A stretch of DNA of 64,000 nucleotides. It comes from an uncultured Selenomonadales bacterium (GTDB taxonomy: Bacteria; Bacillota; Negativicutes; Acidaminococcales; Acidaminococcaceae). The stretch lies in assembly GCA_900315805.1 (NCBI GenBank), contig ONAN01000002.1:87701-151700 (forward strand), given 5' to 3'. The position numbers and the translations under genes were made by a program. Under the pieces are notes generated by a model, which ran no database searches, had not been told where the DNA came from, and worked only from the letters and a program-made list of their open reading frames with translations. This document shows positions 1 through 7,052 of this stretch, one piece after another. The first letter of the stretch is position 1. Each line of letters starts with the position of its first letter.

Positions 1-2630
1 TCCGAGCTGTCCCTTGTGCCAGAACGGTCCCCGACAACAACGCTTCCATCATAAGCAGAAGCCTGGTTGCCGATGGCAATTCCGCCGCCGGGGCCGACTT
101 CTTCCGTTGGCTTAATGCCTACTTTGGAAACGGCACCCGTGCCGATAGCAATGCCGGTTTCCCCTTCGGAAACAGCGTTTGTGCCCATGGCGATGGAATT
201 TTTATTTGTTACGGTAAAGAATTTCAGATTATTATTGGCTGTGCTGAGTGTAAGGGTCGTTCCTTCTTTTTCACCCTCAAGGAGATTTGCACTAGCGTTA
301 ATGACAGTCCGGATTATATTTCCATTGGCATCAAGGATATTGTGGCGATAGTAAGTCTTGGTCCCATCCTGATACTCGTCAGCAGTCGGCATAGCCGTCC
401 AAGTGCCGTTATCCACCTTGTAATAGAGGTGCTTGTCTCCCTTGATTCCAGCATTCGTACCGATGGCGATGGAGTTTTCCGAATCCGCCTTGGCACTGAC
501 GCCGGCCGCCAGGGCATTCGTACCGGTAGCGCCCTGGTTGTAGTAGTTCGTATCTGTAGAAGGTGTACTGGAGTTGACACTGTAGTCGTGCGTGACAGAC
601 GCTCTCAGCTGTGCCACGTTGACCGCGTCGGTGTCGTTCGTGCCGGCAGCCACACCAGTAATCTGGCGGGTCGTTGTGGTCCCATTGCCGACCGCAATGG
701 CATTGGCATTAGCGACCCACGTAGTGGTCGTTTCCGTGCTGGCCTTACCCGTAACAGGATTGATGCCAGCCATTCCCTTTGCGCGATCTGCCACCGAGCC
801 GGAGCCGAGGGCTACCGTATCGGAAACGGTGGCTTTGGCACCCTTGCCAATTGCAGCAGAATTAGCGGCATCCTTTTCTACGACGCCGCCCAGTGCAGCA
901 AGGGAGTTTTCCGCTTCGGCGTCGGAACTTTCCCCAAAAGCAACGGAATTCTTACCAGCAGCCTTGGAGTCAGCGCCAAAGGCCGTAGCACTTTCCCCGG
1001 ATGCAACTGTGCGTTCGCCAAAAGCAGTGGCATAAGTGCCGCTGGCTTCGGTACCCACTTTAGTCGTTGTACCATCGGCGTTTTGGGTTTCCTTATCCCC
1101 GCCGCCCCAGGCTGTTGCGTACAGACCGGAAGCGATGTTCTTATTGCCGAAGGCAGTTGCCCCAGTATTAGTTGCCTGAGAATAGTTGCCAAAGGCGGTA
1201 GAATCCATTCCCGTTGCAGTTGTATGTTCACCAAATGCCGTGCCTCTGGCACCGGTTACAGTGGTATATTCACCAAAAGCCGTGCCGTATTTGGCCTCGG
1301 TTTCTACAATTGTATCTTTTCCAAAGGCAGTGGAATCATTGCCCTTTGCCTGAGCATGTTCCCCATGGGCGAAGGAATTCGGACCGCTGGCAACATTGTG
1401 CATCTGATTTGTTGTCGTATCCGTCTTTTCATACCCGAATGCCACGGCATAGCGGCCGGACGCATCCGCATTTTCATTAATCGATACGCCCGCAAATCCG
1501 GTAGCCTCTGCGTTGTTGCCCAAAGCGATAGACTTGAACCCATTTGCTTTTGCCTTAGTGCCGATGGCAATGGAGTCGTTTTGCCCATCTTTGGTAGCAG
1601 CGGTCACACCAATCGCGATGGACCCTGCCGCAATCGCCTGGGAATCACGGCCCATGCTGATAGCCCCGTTTCCCTGTGCCACAGACCTTGTCCCCACGGC
1701 TACGTTGTCCGTGTCTATTGATTTAGCCGTATTCCCAATGGCAATGGCACCTGTATTTTTGGCATTTGCACCCGCGCCGATCGCCATAGCGTAATCCGAA
1801 TTATTTCCCGTCTTTGCATTCACACCGATGGCAATGCTTTTGAAACCTTTGGCTTCGGTATATTCCGTTGCCACGTATTCATCGCTGGAACCAAGAGCGA
1901 TCGCGTATTCACCGCGTGCCGTCGCCTTGTCGCCAATGGCAATGCCGCGGCCGTGCACATCGCCCTGGCTGCCGTTTGCATCACTATACGTCGGGTCAAC
2001 ATGGGTCGAGGCGTCTTTGCCGATGGCAATGCCGGACTCGCCTTCTGCAGAAGCATTGGTGCCGATAGAAATGGCATCGCTGTTGTTCAGGTTAATATCT
2101 TTGACTTCCGCTGCTGCCGGTGCGGAACCTTCCTTATCCCCCTCTTGGAAGGTGGAAGTTGTATTTACGATGACGGAACCGTCCGCCCGGACATGCGTAT
2201 AAAGCTGCTCCGTCGTAGTTAAAAATTCCGTCGGAACTTTCGCCCATTGCTGATCCGTGATTTTATAGTATTTCTGCGTACTGCTGGCAACGGTCGCCCC
2301 TTTACCGATGACGATATCGTTATCCGCCCCTGCGGAAGCGTTCACGCCAATGGCAACGGCATCCTTTCCGGTTGCGCCGCCATTGTTATAGTTCGTATCG
2401 TTTGCGGAATCCGTCGAATTGATGCTCACATCATGCGGATCTGCCGCGAAAACACTGCCGGATGCCCCCGTCAGCAGCAGCGTGGTCGTCAGTACGGCTG
2501 CCACGCCGGCCGTTGCTTTTTGCACCAGGGCCTTGCGGCTCTGCGGCTTGCTGTGGCTCTTCGCCAGTTCGGACACGCATACGTAGCAATTGCGCACTTC
2601 GCTCCAGATGACCTTGTAAATTTTGTTTAT
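1..2630 (-). CDS. YadA-like trimeric autotransporter adhesin, N-terminal part (partial; ATA at the start position)
   Basis: This is a surface adhesin of the trimeric autotransporter (type Vc) class; the C-terminal anchor lies beyond the left edge. The minus-strand frame is open from 2648 to the window end, about 875 codons. It opens with an extended signal peptide region (NKIYKVIW, then NCYV and SELAKS), a hydrophobic signal segment and a VFAA-type cleavage site. Dozens of head repeats of about 14 residues follow (SIAIG, TAFG and GIAIG types), with a neck motif (VAAGTNDTDAVNVAQL) near 600-670. Two related insert units lie at 1923-2435 and 54-590. The codon where Met is expected is ATA (2630-2628). 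No ATG, GTG or TTG lies in frame between it and the stop at 2651-2649. AGGAAG sits at good spacing upstream of the ATA. Either ATA is used, a downstream GTG is used, or the gene is silent. The family call is firm; expression is doubtful. Confidence 0.88.
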   Translation of the reverse strand, partial: MNKIYKVIWSEVRNCYVCVSELAKSHSKPQSRKALVQKATAGVAAVLTTTLLLTGASGSVFAADPHDVSINSTDSANDTNYNNGGATGKDAVAIGVNASAGADNDIVIGKGATVASSTQKYYKITDQQWAKVPTEFLTTTEQLYTHVRADGSVIVNTTSTFQEGDKEGSAPAAAEVKDINLNNSDAISIGTNASAEGESGIAIGKDASTHVDPTYSDANGSQGDVHGRGIAIGDKATARGEYAIALGSSDEYVATEYTEAKGFKSIAIGVNAKTGNNSDYAMAIGAGANAKNTGAIAIGNTAKSIDTDNVAVGTRSVAQGNGAISMGRDSQAIAAGSIAIGVTAATKDGQNDSIAIGTKAKANGFKSIALGNNAEATGFAGVSINENADASGRYAVAFGYEKTDTTTNQMHNVASGPNSFAHGEHAQAKGNDSTAFGKDTIVETEAKYGTAFGEYTTVTGARGTAFGEHTTATGMDSTAFGNYSQATNTGATAFGNKNIASGLYATAWGGGDKETQNADGTTTKVGTEASGTYATAFGERTVASGESATAFGADSKAAGKNSVAFGESSDAEAENSLAALGGVVEKDAANSAAIGKGAKATVSDTVALGSGSVADRAKGMAGINPVTGKASTETTTTWVANANAIAVGNGTTTTRQITGVAAGTNDTDAVNVAQLRASVTHDYSVNSSTPSTDTNYYNQGATGTNALAAGVSAKADSENSIAIGTNAGIKGDKHLYYKVDNGTWTAMPTADEYQDGTKTYYRHNILDANGNIIRTVINASANLLEGEKEGTTLTLSTANNNLKFFTVTNKNSIAMGTNAVSEGETGIAIGTGAVSKVGIKPTEEVGPGGGIAIGNQASAYDGSVVVGDRSGTRDSS
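54..590 (-). repeat. Adhesin internal duplication, copy B
   Basis: The segment begins HDYSVN and carries NYYNQGATG, LYYK, LLEGEKEG and SMGTNA/GIAIG in the same order as copy A. It follows the neck motif near 600-670, so a second head module starts here and continues off the window. Confidence 0.7.
1923..2435 (-). repeat. Adhesin internal duplication, copy A
   Basis: The protein segment begins HDVSIN and ends IAIGDKA. It contains NYNNGGATG, a KYYK motif, a FQEGDKEG motif and then SIGTNASAEGESGIAIG. The same order of motifs recurs in copy B at 54-590, so the gene carries a diverged internal duplication of roughly 170-180 residues, separated by the main head-repeat array and a neck. Confidence 0.7.
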
Positions 2631-2696
2631 ATCCCCATTCTTCCTTTCCTATTTTATTAATTCCGTTTTTCCTGCTTTTTATATAAACGCAAAACG

Positions 2697-2723
2697 CCCA
2701 CTGTACCGGGCCGGTGCAGTGGG
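2697..2723 (-). terminator. Strong hairpin in the adhesin leader (terminator or attenuator)
   Basis: CCCACTG and CAGTGGG flank an inner ACCGG/CCGGT pair, giving about 12 paired bases with one wobble. On the minus strand it is followed by a T-rich stretch (GCGTTTTGCGTTT). It lies between the predicted adhesin promoter and the gene, so it would form in the 5' leader. It could stop read-through from the upstream symporter gene or attenuate the adhesin. The T-tract is interrupted, so strength is uncertain. Confidence 0.5.
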
Positions 2724-2756
2724 GAACCGTTTATAAGGATTGACTTGAACAGCGAC

Positions 2757-2785
2757 ATAATATCACTAAATATATCCTGTTGCAA
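2757..2785 (-). promoter_or_regulatory. Predicted sigma-A promoter for the adhesin
   Basis: On the minus strand TTGCAA (2785-2780) and TATTAT (2762-2757) are separated by 17 bases in AT-rich DNA. Transcription would begin near 2750, leaving a leader of about 120 nt that contains the 2697-2723 hairpin. Confidence 0.55.
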
Positions 2786-3034
2786 TACTTTGCCTATGGC
2801 TAACCAACTACTCGATATAACCGTACCAACAACAAGAATAACAAACGCTAATTTGTTGTTACATTAACGACTGTTTCGTGTACGATGTCCCGTTTTTTCC
2901 TTTCGGAAAATCCCTCTTCCGTCCAAACAAAACGCGGCCGCCGGCCGGACCGTTTCCAATCCGGCAGGACAGCCGCGCTGTCGTTTCGTTGTGTTGTTTT
3001 CCGATGGCATTTTCCCGGCGTCCGGGACAGGACA

Positions 3035-4375
3035 TCAGGCCATCACGTCCGGCACTTCTTCGTCCTCCGGCGTGAAGGGGAGCTGGTCCTTGAGGTCGTT
3101 TTGGGTCATGCTGCAGACGCACGAGTCGGACCACACGTTTTCGGCGGTCTCAATCATGTCGATGATCGTGTAGATCGGCAAAATGATGCCCATGAGGCCG
3201 ATGGGGGCGCCGATGCCGCTCATCAGGGACAGGGTCAGAAAGTAGCAGCCCATGGGGACGCCGGCGTTGCCGATGGCCGACAGGACGGCCACGAAGAGCC
3301 AGGCGATCATGCTGCCCATGGTCAGCGGAATGCCCGCGTTCTGCATGACGAAGAGGCTCGTGACCAGGATGAAGGCGGCGCAGCCGTTCATGTTGATGGT
3401 GCAGCAGATCGGCAGCAGGAAGCGCGCGATGGACGGGTTGATGCGCATGTTCTGTTCCGCCGACGCGATGGTGACGGGCAGGGTCGCCGCCGAGGATTTG
3501 GTGAAGAGGGCGACGGCCAGGGCCGGGGACATGCGCTTGAAGACTTTGACGGGGTTCAGGCCGCGGGCCGCGAGGAAGAGCGGCAGCACGATGAAGAACT
3601 GGATGAAGTTGCCGCCGATGACGACCGCCGTGTATTTGCCCAGGGCGCCGACGATGACGCCGGCCGCCACCTGCGCGGACAGCTGGGCCGCAAAGGCCAG
3701 GATGCCCAGGGGCAGGACCCAGAGCAGGGCCCGGATCAGGGTGAAGAGGACTTCCTGCGCACCGTAGATGCCCTTGAGCAGGACATCGCGGTTTTCCGTC
3801 TTCGGCATAAAGGCCAGGGCCAGGCCGACGGCGGCCGCAATGAACAGGATGGACAGCACGTTGCCCGTCAGGAAGGGCTGTAAGATGTTATTGGGCACGA
3901 CGCTCAGGAAATGGTCGTAGTAGCTCGAGTGCTGGACCAGGTTCTGGGGCACCTTGGCGGCACCGGCACCGATGATGTCGGCCGGCAGGTTGCCCGGCGC
4001 GATCCACAGGTACAGGGCCAGGCCGACGGCGGCGGCGCAGATTGTGGTCAGCAGGGTGTAGACCAGGGCGTGGCCGAAGATCTGGCGGGTCTCCTTCTTC
4101 GTGCCCAGGGCGGCCAGGGTCGTGATGACGGCCAGGGCGATGGTCGGCACGGCCACGAACTGGAAGAGCCGCGTGAAGATGGTGGCGATGAAGTTGAACA
4201 GGGCGTTCAGGAACGGGATGTTCATCCAGCCCAGGATGCCGCCCAGGATGAGGGCCGCAATCCACAGGGCGAACTGCCGCCCCTGACGCAGCGGGTTGTT
4301 CTCCTTCAGGACGGCTGCGGCCGTGGCCTGTACATTGGCCTGTTTTTTCGTATTCTGCTTGTTTCCGGAATTCAT
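3035..4375 (-). CDS. Dicarboxylate/amino acid:cation symporter (DAACS family)
   Basis: This is a secondary transporter of the GltP/SstT/DctA superfamily, probably importing an acidic or small neutral amino acid or dicarboxylate with Na+ or H+. The 446-residue protein has a polar N-terminus (about 30 residues), then multiple hydrophobic segments. It carries the family's serine-rich reentrant-loop motif SSAATLP (294-300), the NMNG motif (about 328-331; NMDG in relatives) and GNAGVPMG near 370. The ATG at 4375 is preceded by GAGGGGTAAGGAG; an upstream in-frame ATG at 4441 has no ribosome site. The substrate cannot be fixed by eye. A promoter TTGATT-18-TAAGAT may lie around 4440-4475. Confidence 0.85.
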   Translation of the reverse strand: MNSGNKQNTKKQANVQATAAAVLKENNPLRQGRQFALWIAALILGGILGWMNIPFLNALFNFIATIFTRLFQFVAVPTIALAVITTLAALGTKKETRQIFGHALVYTLLTTICAAAVGLALYLWIAPGNLPADIIGAGAAKVPQNLVQHSSYYDHFLSVVPNNILQPFLTGNVLSILFIAAAVGLALAFMPKTENRDVLLKGIYGAQEVLFTLIRALLWVLPLGILAFAAQLSAQVAAGVIVGALGKYTAVVIGGNFIQFFIVLPLFLAARGLNPVKVFKRMSPALAVALFTKSSAATLPVTIASAEQNMRINPSIARFLLPICCTINMNGCAAFILVTSLFVMQNAGIPLTMGSMIAWLFVAVLSAIGNAGVPMGCYFLTLSLMSGIGAPIGLMGIILPIYTIIDMIETAENVWSDSCVCSMTQNDLKDQLPFTPEDEEVPDVMA

Positions 4376-4514
4376 ACTCCTTACCCCTCTTTGATTTGTT
4401 TTAAGGCACTCCCCGCCGGTGGCAGGGATGGTATACTCCATCTTACCACAAGGAGGGGGTGCAAATCAATTATCTATAGGGAAATACTATGAATTCCGGC
4501 CCGTCCGCCGGCCG

Positions 4515-5153
4515 TCACTCCCGGAAGGGCTGCAGGACGCCGCGCAGTTTCTGCAGGGCCCGGCGGTGGTATTTATAGATGGTATTGATGTGCCGGCCCG
4601 TCCGGTCGGCAATTTCGCGCAGGGGCAGGCCGTCGCGGTAGTGAAGCACGAGGATCCGCTGCTCTTCCGGAGGCAGTTTGCGGACCTCCTGCCACAGGAC
4701 TTCTTTCTGGTCCCGACGGAGGCATTCCGTCTCCGGCGTCTCCTCGACGGGCGCGGTGCGGTTCAGCAGCGCTTCGCCCTGTGCATCTTTAAAGTTGACC
4801 GGTCGTTCCCGCCGCAGGTATTTTCCGTCTTTGCGCAGCTGGGAAATCAGGTAGCGGGAGATGTAGGTCTTGACCAGTCCGTAAAAGGTACGGTTCCGGA
4901 TGTCTCCTTTAAAGGTGAACAGGAATTGCAGCAGGCCGGCCCGGGCGATACTGTAACTGTCGTCGCGGCCCCAGGCCTGGAAGAAGCATTCTTTGCGCGC
5001 CAGGGAACGGGCGATGCCGTCGGTCCGCTCCAGCAGGCAGTGCAGGGCGTTTTCGTCGCCGTGCCGCACGTTCTGCAGGAGCTGTCCGAAGTCCGGCTCC
5101 GTGTGCCTTGCGCCGTGTCCCGTCCGATCTGTAGTTTTTTCTGTTGTTGCCAT
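4515..5153 (-). CDS. RNA polymerase sigma-70 family factor (orphan)
   Basis: The 212-residue protein has sigma region 2 features in its N-terminal half (about 25-110, including YGLVKTYISRYLISQLRK) and a region 4 helix-turn-helix at the C-terminus (LPPEEQRILVLHYRDGLP, then LREIADRTGRHINTIYKYHRRA). It should direct core RNA polymerase to an alternative promoter set. No anti-sigma gene is adjacent. The ATG at 5153 has AGGGG at good spacing. It lies downstream of mutY but has its own predicted promoter. The regulon is unknown. Confidence 0.82.
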   Translation of the reverse strand: MATTEKTTDRTGHGARHTEPDFGQLLQNVRHGDENALHCLLERTDGIARSLARKECFFQAWGRDDSYSIARAGLLQFLFTFKGDIRNRTFYGLVKTYISRYLISQLRKDGKYLRRERPVNFKDAQGEALLNRTAPVEETPETECLRRDQKEVLWQEVRKLPPEEQRILVLHYRDGLPLREIADRTGRHINTIYKYHRRALQKLRGVLQPFRE

Positions 5154-5270
5154 GTAAGCACCCCTTTTCTTGGTTTGGATGTCGGCTCCCCTTGTGCGGG
5201 CGGGCGCCACCGCGTTTTGCTCAGCCTCCTTTCCGGCGTCCCGTCCGGCCGGCGGGGAACTCTCCGTTTC

Positions 5271-5299
5271 ACCATAACAAACGGGGCAGGGGATGTCAA
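5271..5299 (-). promoter_or_regulatory. Promoter upstream of the sigma gene
   Basis: TTGACA (5299-5294) and TATGGT (5276-5271) are 17 bases apart on the minus strand, a near-consensus sigma-A promoter about 120 bases before the sigma factor start. Confidence 0.6.
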
Positions 5300-5354
5300 C
5301 ATAAAATTCTGAAAAATTAGAAAATAAGGGCGAAGGTATGCCCTGCAAACACAA

Positions 5355-5399
5355 AGAAGGTTCACCGGCGAGGGGGAAGCCCCGTTTCGGGAACCTTCT
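5355..5399 (-). terminator. Terminator after mutY
   Basis: On the minus strand AGAAGGTTC pairs with GAACCTTCT around a loop of about 27 bases, followed by TTGTGTTTG. It sits immediately after the mutY stop and separates mutY from the sigma gene. Confidence 0.6.
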
Positions 5400-5406
5400 G
5401 TAAGGC

Positions 5407-6606
5407 TTATGTGGATGGGAAGAGTTTCTGCTGCAGTCTGCCGTAGGGGCCGGCCCATAAAATCTGGTCCGCATCGGCCGGGGCGAGCCACTGCCACGTG
5501 TCGTCGGGCAGGGCGGCTGTGCCGTCCGGAGCGGCGGGCAGCCCGTTTGTGCCGTCGGGTGCGTCGGGCAGGACGGCGGCGTAGACCTCGATCTGCCAGA
5601 TGCGGCCGGAAAAGGTATGTTTGACGGAGGCCAGGGCCGGTGGTTCGGCGGTTACGGGCCGGCCGAGGAGTTTCTTCAGTTTGCGGCAGGCTTTGTCCAG
5701 GGCCTGCCGGCGGGCGGCGGGGGATTTTTTGGCGTCCGGTGGCAGCACGACGCTGGCGCCGGGCAGTTCCCACATACCGGCCAGCAGGCCTTTGGCGGGG
5801 CGCCGGTGGATCAGGAGGCGGCCGTCGGCGCTTTTCACGAAGAGGGCGGCGACCTTTTCCACGGGGACTTCCTTTTTGACGAGGCGCAGGGGCAGCTCCG
5901 TTTCCAGGTGCAGGGCACGGGCCCGGCAGACCTCCGTCAGGGGACAGTCTTCGCAGTGCGGCGTGCCGGGAATGCAGACCGTGGCGCCCAGGTCCATGAG
6001 GGCTTCGTTGAAGTCACCGGGGCGGTCGGCGGGAATTTGCGCGAGGACGAGCTCCGTGACTTCGCGCCGGACCGGGGCGGAGAGCACGTTGGCCGTGATT
6101 TTGTAGAGCCGGGCGAAGACGCGCAGCACGTTGCCGTCCACGGCGGGTTCGCGGCGGCCGAAGGCGAAGCTGGCGATGGCGCCGGCCGTGTAGTCGCCGA
6201 TGCCCTTGAGGGTGCGGATGGCGTCGCGCGTGTCGGGCATCCGGCCGCCGTAGCGCGTCATGATTTCCTGCGCGGCGGCCTGCAGGTTGCGGGCCCGGGA
6301 ATAGTAGCCCAGGCCCTGCCACTGGCGCAGGACATCGTCCGGGTCGGCCGCGGCCAGGCTGGCGATGTCGGGGAAGTGCTCCATCCAGCGCAGGTAGTAC
6401 CCGCGGGCGGCTTCGACCTTGGTCTGCTGGAGCATGATTTCCGACACCCAGACGCGGTAAGGGTCGCGGGGAGCCGGCGTGCGCCACGGCAGGTCGCGGT
6501 GGTGCGCGTCGTACCAGGCCAAAAGGACCGGCGCCCAGTGGCCGGCGAACAGGTCCAGTTCATCGTCCGCCGTCGGCAGCGGCAGTCTGCGTTTCGTCTT
6601 TTTCAA
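5407..6606 (-). CDS. mutY: A/G-specific adenine DNA glycosylase MutY
   Basis: MutY removes adenine mispaired with 8-oxoguanine in base excision repair. The 399-residue protein has the catalytic Glu in WVSEIMLQQT (E56), the helix-hairpin-helix LKGIGDYTAGAI (133-144) and the catalytic Asp in VDGNVLR (D157). Four iron-sulfur cysteines lie at 211, 218, 221 and 227 with the MutY spacing C-x6-C-x2-C-x5-C. The C-terminal third resembles the NUDIX-like domain that reads 8-oxoguanine. The start is TTG at 6606 with AAGGTGA upstream. Promoter TTGTAA-17-TAAGAT (6674-6646) precedes it. Confidence 0.95.
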   Translation of the reverse strand: MKKTKRRLPLPTADDELDLFAGHWAPVLLAWYDAHHRDLPWRTPAPRDPYRVWVSEIMLQQTKVEAARGYYLRWMEHFPDIASLAAADPDDVLRQWQGLGYYSRARNLQAAAQEIMTRYGGRMPDTRDAIRTLKGIGDYTAGAIASFAFGRREPAVDGNVLRVFARLYKITANVLSAPVRREVTELVLAQIPADRPGDFNEALMDLGATVCIPGTPHCEDCPLTEVCRARALHLETELPLRLVKKEVPVEKVAALFVKSADGRLLIHRRPAKGLLAGMWELPGASVVLPPDAKKSPAARRQALDKACRKLKKLLGRPVTAEPPALASVKHTFSGRIWQIEVYAAVLPDAPDGTNGLPAAPDGTAALPDDTWQWLAPADADQILWAGPYGRLQQKLFPST

Positions 6607-6645
6607 AGGGAATCACCTTTACATTTTAATAATGAAGTCTGTTAC

Positions 6646-6674
6646 ATCTTAGCAATTTTCCGGCTTAATTACAA
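6646..6674 (-). promoter_or_regulatory. Promoter of mutY
   Basis: TTGTAA (6674-6669), a 17-base spacer and TAAGAT (6651-6646) preceded by TG (extended -10 type) on the minus strand. It is back-to-back with the riboswitch promoter. Confidence 0.55.
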
Positions 6675-6682
6675 TGGAGGGG

Positions 6683-6710
6683 TTGCATTATTTTGCAGTT
6701 TGTGTATAAT
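6683..6710 (+). promoter_or_regulatory. Promoter of the glycine-riboswitch transcript
   Basis: TTGCAT (6683-6688) and consensus TATAAT (6705-6710) are 16 bases apart. Transcription should start near 6717, about 30 bases before the first glycine aptamer. Confidence 0.65.
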
Positions 6711-6744
6711 AAAACCGTTATAACTTAAAACTTGTGGATGAACC

Positions 6745-6920
6745 GTATGGGAGAACGATGTATATCTGCCGAAGGAGTCAAACTCTCAGGCGCTTCCCGT
6801 CAGGAAGCGGAACCATACGCGGACACAACTCTGGAGAGTCCCGCAAGGGCGCCGAAGGTGCACGACGGCTGAAAGGCCGGTCTTATCTCTCAGGCAAAAG
6901 GACAGAGTCAGACACTGGAT
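6745..6920 (+). ncRNA. Tandem glycine riboswitch (gcvT type)
   Basis: Two glycine aptamers follow one another. The first has GGGAGA (6749), CTGCCGAAGGAGTCAAA, CTCTCAGGCG and ACAACTCTGGAGAG. The second has GCCGAAGGTGCACG, then ATCTCTCAGGCAAAAGGACA near 6890. These are the conserved elements of the class. The RNA senses glycine and lies directly upstream of an alanine/glycine-type symporter, which fits. Confidence 0.92.
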
Positions 6921-6976
6921 TGAAATCCGCTGCCCCGGATGGGTGCGGAGGCAGGATCCGTGTCCACCTTGGAACC

Positions 6977-7013
6977 AACTTATCTCCGGAGCACCGGCGG
7001 TAAGTTTTTTTTA
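6977..7013 (+). terminator. Expression-platform terminator of the glycine riboswitch
   Basis: AACTTA and CCGG pair with CCGG and TAAGTT around AGCA, followed by eight T residues. It lies between the second aptamer and the ribosome site of the symporter, so control is by transcription termination. Whether glycine opens or closes the terminator is not provable by eye; for a transporter either import control or an overflow response is conceivable. Confidence 0.8.
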
Positions 7014-7052
7014 TTGCCGCCGCGCAGAACACCATAGGAGGTCAGGGAAAGA

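Larger units (their letters stand above)
2632..3034. other. Intergenic region between symporter and adhesin
   Basis: These roughly 400 bases hold the adhesin leader, its hairpin and promoter. Towards the symporter end is a GC-rich imperfect hairpin (about 2930-2985) followed on the minus strand by GTTTTGTTT, a plausible symporter terminator. Reading frames here are low-complexity or run antisense into the symporter, and I support no gene. Confidence 0.5.

Noticed and set aside
342..1721. Plus-strand open frame in the adhesin region
   Set aside because: It mirrors the repeated adhesin codons on the other strand; its repeats are explained by the head repeats.
100..2100. Short regularly recurring sequence that could suggest a CRISPR array
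   Set aside because: The repeats are degenerate, codon-phased and about 42 bases apart, matching 14-residue adhesin head repeats; no constant repeat-spacer pattern.
2570..2600. Apparent one-base frameshift between the adhesin signal region and its head
   Set aside because: Recounting the bases shows one continuous frame (TAC GTA TGC GTG TCC); only the ATA start is anomalous.
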